A stretch of 64,000 nucleotides of DNA from an uncultured Sulfitobacter sp. (GTDB lineage: Bacteria; Pseudomonadota; Alphaproteobacteria; Rhodobacterales; Rhodobacteraceae), in the NCBI GenBank assembly GCA_937138475.1, contig CAKZPD010000033.1:173437-237436 (forward strand), read 5' to 3'. This document shows positions 58,178 to 64,000 of this stretch, in pieces (position 1 is the stretch's first letter; every line of letters starts with the position of its first letter). A program made the position numbers and the translations under genes. The notes below the pieces were generated by a model, which saw nothing but the letters and a program-made list of their open reading frames with translations, was not told where the DNA came from and did no database searches.

Positions 58178-61100
58178 TCAAGCCGAGGCCCCCAGCAACG
58201 CGGCATTCCCGCCCGAGGCCGTCGTATCGACACAAACGTGCCGTTCGGTGCGGACACGCGCCAGATCAGGCAATCCGGTCATCAGCGGGATGATCGCGCC
58301 GGTGCGATGGGCCAGGGCGGTTTCAATCGCGCGGGCGGTTTCGGGTGCCCCCCACCAAATCACACCGCCATAGGCCGGGCCGCTGGTCAGTTCATCTGGA
58401 TTGATCTGGCCGGTTGACCGCAGGGCAACGCCGCCCAGAACCTCGACCGCGCGGGCCTGCGCCAGCGTGGCTTCGGGGCCGGGGCCCATGCACAAGATCG
58501 CGGCGCGGGGCAGGGTGCTCAGCCGATTGGATTCGCCGGTTGGGCCGGGCAAAAGCTGTGCGGTCAGCGGGCTGGGCGGTTGATCTGGCAAGGCGGGAAG
58601 GCCGGCAGGGGCCTTCCAGACCGCATCGGTGGTTTGGTGATCGGGCGCGGCAAAGCGCGGCAGGTAATGCGGCCCGCCCGCCTTGGGCCCGGTACCAGAA
58701 AGCCCTTCTCCGCCAAAGGGTTGCGATCCGACAATCGCCCCGATTTGATTGCGGTTTACATAGATATTTCCCGCCTCGATCCTCTCTGAGACATGTTGAA
58801 CGCGGTCATCAATACGGGTGTGCAAACCAAAGGTCAGCCCATAGCCAGTTGCGTTGATCGCATCAATCACCCGGTCCAGATCTTGGGCCTTGAAGGTCGC
58901 CATATGCAAAACAGGGCCAAAGATTTCACGCCCCAGCTGGGCGATTCCGTCCAGTTTGATCAGGCTTGGCGCCACAAATGTGCCTTGTGCCGGCACCGCA
59001 AGCTGGGCCAACAGGCGACCTTCGGACTTTGCGGTATCAATATGATCTTGAATGATTTTCTGCGCGCTTTGGTCGATGACTGGCCCCACATCTGTGGACA
59101 AATCCCACGGTTTTCCCAGCCGCAGCGCTTGCATGGCGCCGATCAGCATCTTGGTGAAATCTGCGGCAATGTCTTCCTGGACATAAAGGCAACGCAAGGC
59201 CGAGCAGCGCTGGCCGGCGGATTGGAACGCGCTTTCGATGATCGACTGAACCGCCTGTTCCGGCAAGGCGGTGCTGTCGACGATCATCGCGTTCAGGCCG
59301 CCGGTTTCCGCGATCAGCGGGGTGCCGGGGGCGCAATGTTGTGCCATCGCGGCGCGGATTTTTTGTGCTGTCGCCGTCGATCCGGTAAAGGCAACCCCGT
59401 TGACCCGCGCGTCCGACGTGAGCAAGGCGCCAACATCGGGGCCGCCCGGCAAAAGCTGCAAGGCGGCCGCCGGCACCCCGGCCTGATGCAAAAGGCGCAC
59501 GGCCAGATGCGCAACAAGCGGCGTTTGAGCGGCCGGTTTGGCCAACACGGCGTTGCCCGCCGCCAAGGCCGCACAGACCTGTCCGCAGAAAATCGCCAAA
59601 GGAAAGTTCCACGGCGCAATGCAGGTAAACACCCCGGCTGGCGGCTCTGCTGTTGCTTGGGCCGCATAATAGCGCATAAAATCAACCGCTTCGCGCAGCT
59701 CTGCCACACAGTCAGGCAACCCTTTTCCGGCCTCGCGTGCCAAAAGCGCAAAGATCTGACCGTGGTTTTCCTCAAGCAGATCGGCGGCGCGGTTCAACAC
59801 CTCGCGGCGTTCGGGCAGGGGGGTGGACCAGGCTGCCGCTGCACCGAATGCGGCCTGCACGTCCTGGGCGGTGCTGTTTTCCACTTGTCCGGCGCGGTCC
59901 GCCGGGTCTGCGGGGTTGATGATATCGCTTGCCGGTGTGGGTTGGCGCGGCGCCGCTAGGATCGGCGCGGCCTGCCATTCATGCGTCGCCCAAGGCGCGC
60001 GCGCGGCCTCAAGCGCGACCAAGGTCGGACCATGGGCCAAGTCAAAGCCAATGGCATTGCGCCGCGCCGGCTGAAACAAGTCGGGGCCTTTGGCGATGCT
60101 TGGCGCGCCCGGGCGATAGGTTTCAAACGGGTCGGCCGCGACGATTTCAGGCGCCACATTGTCATCGACAATCTGGTTAACAAAGCTGGAGTTGGCGCCG
60201 TTTTCAAGCAGCCGTCGCACCAGATACGCCAGCAGATCACGGTGCGCCCCGACCGGCGCATAGATACGGCAGCGGGTGTTGTGTTTGTTCAGAACCAAAC
60301 TGTGAAGGGTCTCGCCCATGCCATGAAGGCGTTGAAATTCAAAGCTTTCTGTGTCTGTGGCCAGATGCAGGATCGCGGCAACCGTATGGGCGTTATGGGT
60401 GGCGAACTGCGGGTAAATCCGGTCGGTCATCCCCAACAGCGTCTTGGCATTGCAAATATAGGACACATCGGTCGCCGCCTTGTTGGTAAAGACCGGAAAG
60501 CCGTCGATCCCTTCGACCTGGGCGTGCTTGATTTCCGTGTCCCAATAGGCGCCCTTGACCAGTCGCACCATGATTTTGCGGTCGTATTTGCCCGCCATCT
60601 CATACAGGGTCTGGATCACGGTGCCGGCGCGCGGCCCATAGGCCTGCACAACGATGCCAAAACCGTCCCAGCCCGACAGGGCCGGTTCGGCCATCACGCT
60701 TTCGATGACCTCAAGCGAAAGCGCCAGGCGGTCTGCTTCCTCTGCGTCGACGTTCAGGCCCATGCCTGCGGATTTTGCCATAAGCGCCAAGGCGCGCAGA
60801 CGCGGCACCAGTTCGGTCATGACCGTGTCTTTTTGGGCCACCTCATAGCGGGGGTGCAGCGCCGACAGCTTGACCGAAATGCCGGGATTTTTGCGGATAT
60901 CGTCGTCGTGACAAGCCGTTGCAATGGCCGAAATCGCCCGCGAATAGCTAAGATGATAGCGCCGGGCGTCGGCCTCGGTGCGGGCGGCTTCGCCGAGCAT
61001 GTCATAAGAATAGGTAAAGCCTTTCTTTTCCATGCCGGCCGCACGGGTCATCGCGGATGCGATGTTCTCTCCCAGCACGAACTGGCGACCCATTTCCTTC

Positions 61101-61588
61101 ATCGCGCGCGAAACGGCGGTGCGGATCACCGGCTCTCCCAGGCGCTTGATGGCGGCGCGCAAATGGCGCACGGGGCCGGGTTGTTCGTCATCCAACACGC
61201 GGCCGGTCAGCATCAGCGCCCAGGTCGAAGCGTTCACCAGGCTTGAGGTCGAATGCCCAAGGTGGCGCCCCCAGTCAGAGGGGGCGATCTTGTCTTCGAT
61301 CAATGCGTCAATCGTATCGGCATCCGGCACCCGCAAAAGCGCCTCGGCCAGGCACATCAGCGCAACGCCTTCATCGGTGGACAGGCCGTATTCCGCCAGA
61401 AAAACCTCCATCATTCCAGGCGAGGTCGTGGCGCGAATGTCGCGCACCAACTGCGCGGCGTCGGCACAGATTTGCCCGCGCGCCTTATCGTCGATCGCCG
61501 CCGTCTGGATCAATTCATTCAAGGTCTGCGCAGGATCGGCATAGGTTTTTTCGTCAATGCGCAGGGTCAGGGAAGAGGGAGGGGTCAT
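58178..61588 (-). CDS. putA: Bifunctional proline dehydrogenase / P5C dehydrogenase PutA
   Basis: PutA oxidises proline to glutamate with channelling of P5C. The protein is 1136 residues. An N-terminal helical part has no ribbon-helix-helix DNA-binding domain, so it is not an autorepressor as in E. coli. The FAD-dependent proline dehydrogenase barrel spans ~230-480 (GISVKLSALHPRYE, MVRLVKGAYWDTEIK, YAPVGAHRDLLAYLVRRLLE). The aldehyde dehydrogenase domain spans ~540-990 with Glu761 (IAETGGLNAM) and catalytic Cys795 (SAGQRCSALR). A C-terminal ~130-residue part follows. Divergent putR probably controls it. Confidence 0.96.
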   Translation of the reverse strand: MTPPSSLTLRIDEKTYADPAQTLNELIQTAAIDDKARGQICADAAQLVRDIRATTSPGMMEVFLAEYGLSTDEGVALMCLAEALLRVPDADTIDALIEDKIAPSDWGRHLGHSTSSLVNASTWALMLTGRVLDDEQPGPVRHLRAAIKRLGEPVIRTAVSRAMKEMGRQFVLGENIASAMTRAAGMEKKGFTYSYDMLGEAARTEADARRYHLSYSRAISAIATACHDDDIRKNPGISVKLSALHPRYEVAQKDTVMTELVPRLRALALMAKSAGMGLNVDAEEADRLALSLEVIESVMAEPALSGWDGFGIVVQAYGPRAGTVIQTLYEMAGKYDRKIMVRLVKGAYWDTEIKHAQVEGIDGFPVFTNKAATDVSYICNAKTLLGMTDRIYPQFATHNAHTVAAILHLATDTESFEFQRLHGMGETLHSLVLNKHNTRCRIYAPVGAHRDLLAYLVRRLLENGANSSFVNQIVDDNVAPEIVAADPFETYRPGAPSIAKGPDLFQPARRNAIGFDLAHGPTLVALEAARAPWATHEWQAAPILAAPRQPTPASDIINPADPADRAGQVENSTAQDVQAAFGAAAAWSTPLPERREVLNRAADLLEENHGQIFALLAREAGKGLPDCVAELREAVDFMRYYAAQATAEPPAGVFTCIAPWNFPLAIFCGQVCAALAAGNAVLAKPAAQTPLVAHLAVRLLHQAGVPAAALQLLPGGPDVGALLTSDARVNGVAFTGSTATAQKIRAAMAQHCAPGTPLIAETGGLNAMIVDSTALPEQAVQSIIESAFQSAGQRCSALRCLYVQEDIAADFTKMLIGAMQALRLGKPWDLSTDVGPVIDQSAQKIIQDHIDTAKSEGRLLAQLAVPAQGTFVAPSLIKLDGIAQLGREIFGPVLHMATFKAQDLDRVIDAINATGYGLTFGLHTRIDDRVQHVSERIEAGNIYVNRNQIGAIVGSQPFGGEGLSGTGPKAGGPHYLPRFAAPDHQTTDAVWKAPAGLPALPDQPPSPLTAQLLPGPTGESNRLSTLPRAAILCMGPGPEATLAQARAVEVLGGVALRSTGQINPDELTSGPAYGGVIWWGAPETARAIETALAHRTGAIIPLMTGLPDLARVRTERHVCVDTTASGGNAALLGASA

Positions 61589-61615
61589 AGCATCGGCCTT
61601 GGCTGAAGGGGTTTT

Positions 61616-61639
61616 GATGTGTATACATCCAATAATTGG
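61616..61639. promoter_or_regulatory. Palindromes in the putA-putR intergenic region
   Basis: GATGT-GTAT-ACATC (61616-61629) and CCAAT-A-ATTGG (61629-61639) lie together in the 92-bp divergent promoter region. They are candidate sites for the Lrp-type regulator PutR. Binding is inference. Confidence 0.45.
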
Positions 61640-61680
61640 GTCGTATTGACCAAAGGTGTGGAAAATGATGGTGAAATGTC

Positions 61681-62178
61681 ATGAAGATTGAGCATAAAGC
61701 AGGTGAAGATGACCAAATTCGCCTGGATCGCTATGACCAAATGATTCTTAGCGTTCTGGCAAAGGACGGGCGGATCAGCATCACCGATCTTGCCAAGCAG
61801 ATTGGGCTGTCAAAAACCCCGACCCAGGCGCGGCTGCGCCGGCTTGAGGACAGCGGCGTGATCTTGGGCTATCGTGCGATGGTGGATCCCATTCGCTTGG
61901 GTCTGGATCATGTGGCCTTTGTCGAGGTCCGTCTAAGCGATACCCGCGAAAGCGCGCTGGCAGCGTTCAACGCCGCCGTCGCCCAAGTGCCTGAAATCGA
62001 ACAAGCCCATATGATTGCTGGAAATTTTGACTATTTGTTGAAGGTGCGCACCAGAGATATGACCAATTATCGGCGCTTTCTGGGTGACACGATTTCGGCC
62101 CTGCCGTTCGTGTCGGCAACCTCAACCTATGTGGCGATGGAGGCGGTAAAAGAGGTCATGTTGGCGGAAAACCCTTGA
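61681..62178 (+). CDS. putR: Lrp/AsnC-family regulator, probable proline-responsive PutR
   Basis: The protein is 165 residues. The N-terminal winged helix-turn-helix is RYDQMILSVLAKDGRISITD followed by LAKQIGLSKTPTQARLRRLE. The C-terminal RAM ligand-binding domain has HMIAGNFDYLLKVRTRDMTN. In Rhodobacter capsulatus an Lrp-type PutR activates putA in response to proline. The divergent position next to a PutA that lacks its own DNA-binding domain supports the same role. The start ATG 61681 gives the complete HTH. Confidence 0.9.
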   Translation: MKIEHKAGEDDQIRLDRYDQMILSVLAKDGRISITDLAKQIGLSKTPTQARLRRLEDSGVILGYRAMVDPIRLGLDHVAFVEVRLSDTRESALAAFNAAVAQVPEIEQAHMIAGNFDYLLKVRTRDMTNYRRFLGDTISALPFVSATSTYVAMEAVKEVMLAENP

Positions 62179-62208
62179 CCCGAGGCGATTTCGCGCCACG
62201 ATTGACCC

Positions 62209-62769
62209 ATGAAACAGCTTTGTCTTGCGATGGTTTTGGCCGCGTTTTCCGGGCCGGCGGCCTCTGCCTGTCCGCCGGTGCCCGATCAAAGCGCGCAGCT
62301 GCGCGGTTTGTTTGACCGCGCCCGCGCCGCGTCGTCTGAAAGCGAAGGGCGCCTGGTGTCGGGCCTGATGTGGCAGGTTTGGTTGCAGGCCCCCGATGAC
62401 GCGGCGCAGCAGGTTTTGGACCGGGGGCTTGCCCGCCGCAGCAGTTATGATTTCCTGGGGGCGATGGCCGATTTTGAACGTCTGATCGACTATTGCCCGC
62501 ATTACGCCGAAGGCTTCAATCAGCGCGCCTATATTCATTTTTTGCGCGAAGATTTTGTCGATGCTCTGTCCGATTTGGATCGGGCGCTGGTATTGTCCCC
62601 GGATCATGTTCCAGCCCTGACAGGCCGGGCGCTGACCTTGTTGAAACTGGGGCAGATCGCCCAGGCGCGGCAACAATTGCAGGCGGCTTTGGCGCTTAAC
62701 CCCTGGCTGTCAGAACGATTTTTGCTCTTGCCCGGCGGCCCGCTGGCCCCAAAGGGCGAGGACATCTAG
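62209..62769 (+). CDS. Exported TPR-repeat protein
   Basis: The protein is 186 residues. The N-terminus is a signal peptide (MKQLCLAMVLAAFSGPAASA, cleavage near residue 20, with Cys21 just after). TPR-type helices follow in the C-terminal part (DFLGAMADFERLIDYCPHYA, EGFNQRAYIHFLREDFVDAL and HVPALTGRALTLLKLGQIAQ). Sequences with such repeats mediate protein contacts in the periplasm. The gene lies 30 bp after putR on the same strand but has no evident link to proline use. Its function is unknown. Confidence 0.8.
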   Translation: MKQLCLAMVLAAFSGPAASACPPVPDQSAQLRGLFDRARAASSESEGRLVSGLMWQVWLQAPDDAAQQVLDRGLARRSSYDFLGAMADFERLIDYCPHYAEGFNQRAYIHFLREDFVDALSDLDRALVLSPDHVPALTGRALTLLKLGQIAQARQQLQAALALNPWLSERFLLLPGGPLAPKGEDI

Positions 62770-62799
62770 TCACGCATTGCTCTTCCCAGATCAATCTGT

Positions 62800-63686
62800 T
62801 TAAAGACCTTTACCAAGCCAATGCGGGCGTGATGGAATGGTAGACATACCAGACTTAAAATCTGTTGGGCCGTGTGCCCGTGTGGGTTCGACTCCCACCG
62901 CCCGCACCATCTCGCTTTTTGACTCCGAAATTCCCGCTAAGTACTTGAAAGGGAAGGATAATTCGGGAGTTCCATACACCCCATTTTGCCCGTATTTGAG
63001 TGGCTCAGAAAAGACCAATCTGAGCACTGTCTGACGCAATGTGAAGTCTCCATTTTTGTATAGATTCCAGGGGTTTGCCAAGAATTTCAGAGCGAGTTCA
63101 ATACAATCCTCCAGCCGTCCCCTTGGCGGCACGGTTGTTTCAACCCGCTCGGCGAGCACGATCTTGTGTCGCTCCAGCTTCTCGATACGCGCTTCATAGG
63201 CACTGACTACTGACGCACTCGTTGCATCGACAATCCGATCCAGAAGGCTCTCGATTTGCCGATCAACGTCCTTGAGCTGCTTCTCAAGCTCATCCTTTTC
63301 GCCATGCGCCACAGCCAGGCGCATGTCCCATGCGTCACGCAGCATTGCCTTCGCCAGATCGAAGAGATCACGAGCAGGCTGTACGCTTTCCATTATCTCA
63401 GCGAAGGCGTCTTCCATCTTAGCCCGAGGGACTGACTTGCTCTTCGCCTCGCAACCACGAGTCTCGCAGCGGTAGTAGGCGTAGTGGCGGCGGCAGCCCT
63501 TCGACCATGCCGCTGTCATGGCGTTGCCGCAGCATCCACACTGAACGAACCCACGGAGCGGAAAATCTTCATTGAAGTCTTTCCGCGCCGCCGGCAGCCG
63601 CTTGCGGCCAGCAAGGTTGTCTTGGATGCGCTGGAATGTTTCGAAGCTAATGAGACCTTCATGCTGACCTTTGCGGAGGCTCACGT
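62800..63686 (-). pseudogene. Large serine recombinase, C-terminal remnant interrupted by IS
   Basis: The frame retains part of the recombinase domain (NVSLRKGQHEGLISFETFQR), the zinc beta-ribbon (FVQCGCCGNAMTAAWSKGC and YYRCETRGCEAK) and the long coiled-coil (KQLKDVDRQIESLLDRI). The N-terminal resolvase catalytic domain with the active Ser is absent, because an IS3-type element begins at about 63687. The last ~35 residues (AVGVEPTRAHGPTDFKSG and beyond) are antisense translation of tRNA-Leu, so the reading frame runs across the tRNA. The stop lies at 62800, beyond the tRNA. Confidence 0.85.
62823..62909 (+). tRNA. tRNA-Leu (anticodon TAA)
   Basis: The acceptor GCGGGCG pairs with CGCCCGC, then discriminator A and CCA (62907-62909). 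The anticodon stem CCAGA/TCTGT-type encloses loop CTTAAAA with anticodon TAA. A long variable arm (TGGGCCGTGTGCCC) identifies a class II tRNA. The T arm is GTGGGTTCGACTCCCAC. Length is 87 nt including CCA. The recombinase remnant on the opposite strand reads through this gene, marking it as an integration site. Confidence 0.96.
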
Positions 63687-64000
63687 TGGACCTGTCGCGT
63701 ATTTGTGCCGCCCCAAGTGCTCGTTTAAGCCACTTTCCGTTCGAATGCGACCGGACTTTTCCAGCCGAGTGCTGAGTGCCGTCGGCGCGGATTGTAGAAG
63801 CCATTGATGTATTCGAAGATCGCCATCTCAACTTGCCGCCTGGTTGCCCATAACTGCCGCCAGATCAGCTCGGCCTTGATGGTTTTAAAGAATGTCTCGA
63901 CAGCGGCATTGTCATAGCAATTGCCTTTGCCGCTCATGGAGACTTTGAAGCCATGCTGGCGCAGGATCTTCTGGTAGTCATGCGAACAGTATTGGCTGCC
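63687..64000 (-). mobile_element. IS3-family insertion sequence (one end)
   Basis: An IS element interrupts the recombinase. The end is placed near 63687, where recombinase-type coding resumes on one side and the transposase tail ends on the other; the forward strand there begins TGGACCTGTCGCG. The other end is beyond the window, so inverted repeats and target duplication cannot be compared. Confidence 0.7.
63725..64000 (-). CDS. IS3-family transposase OrfB, C-terminal part
   Basis: Ninety-one codons are visible; the start lies outside the window. SMSGKGNCYDNAAVETFFKT and LIWRQLWATRRQVEMAIFEY with FYNPRRRHSALGWKSPV are the C-terminal integrase-core motifs of IS3-family OrfB, including the Glu of the DDE triad in NAAVETFF. 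The stop TAA is at 63725-63727. It catalyses transposition of the element. Confidence 0.93.
   Translation of the reverse strand, partial: GSQYCSHDYQKILRQHGFKVSMSGKGNCYDNAAVETFFKTIKAELIWRQLWATRRQVEMAIFEYINGFYNPRRRHSALGWKSPVAFERKVA

Noticed and set aside
62800..62909. C-terminal ~35 residues of the recombinase frame as a real domain
   Set aside because: The peptide is the known type of artefact from antisense translation of tRNA-Leu, so it should not be used for homology searches.

Overview
The window reads as a GC-rich (about 60 %) chromosomal segment of an alphaproteobacterium of the Rhodobacterales (Roseobacter/Rhodobacter group). Supporting this are a bL21 ribosomal protein with a C-terminal HhH-like extension, a ChpT-type phosphotransferase, a four-subunit sarcosine oxidase operon, OlsB/OlsA, a putA/Lrp-type putR pair, TRAP transport genes, the yfgM-bamB-der order, and a dispersed 32-bp repeat whose sequence recalls short intergenic repeats of this group. 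Almost all of it is ordinary, densely packed core chromosome. Only the last ~1.2 kb is clearly mobile DNA.

Layout: 1-4.4 kb, RND efflux pump (permease cut by the window edge, plus membrane fusion protein) behind a palindromic operator. 4.4-9.9 kb, envelope/ribosome assembly genes (YfgM-like, BamB, Der), then a DUF2235 hydrolase and a small membrane protein. 9.8-12.3 kb, three translationally coupled TadE/TadG-like pseudopilin genes. 12.6-19.2 kb, glutamate dehydrogenase and soxBDAG. 19.3-24.5 kb, dnaG, rpoD, rplU, rpmA. 24.5-29.2 kb, LysE exporter, acetyltransferase, obgE, proB, proA. 29.3-31.9 kb, chpT, DUF3553 and olsB-olsA (ornithine lipids). 32.1-33.8 kb, rpsB-tsf. 34.2-35.4 kb, aroQ coupled to a LuxR-type regulator. 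35.5-39.5 kb, a signalling module: periplasmic molybdopterin-oxidoreductase-like protein, hybrid histidine kinase with HPt, and a divergent NarL-type regulator. 39.7-42.3 kb, an unannotated 53-codon membrane peptide gene, cheB-cheD, a histidine phosphatase and tRNA-Val. 42.5-47.5 kb, tamA-tamB. 47.5-50.8 kb, acs-adk and a flavin reductase. 51.3-54.4 kb, TRAP transporter. 54.6-58.1 kb, dusA-like, TauE/SafE, suhB-like and rhomboid genes. 58.2-62.2 kb, putA with divergent putR. 62.2-64.0 kb, TPR lipoprotein-like gene, tRNA-Leu, a truncated large serine recombinase and an IS3-family insertion sequence running off the right edge.

Functional threads: proline is both made (proBA) and degraded (putA under putR). 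Methylated glycine compounds feed one-carbon metabolism through SoxBDAG. Acs makes AMP, which the adjacent Adk can recycle. The outer membrane is served by BamB, TamA/TamB and ornithine lipid synthesis. Regulatory genes are unusually frequent (ChpT, LuxR solo, hybrid kinase/NarL pair, CheB/CheD). The best candidates for undescribed biology are the SUOX-like-protein/hybrid-kinase/NarL module with the neighbouring 53-codon gene, the dispersed 32-bp repeat, and the cluster of GANTC sites ahead of rpoD. All coordinates and motifs were read by eye, and no database search was run.
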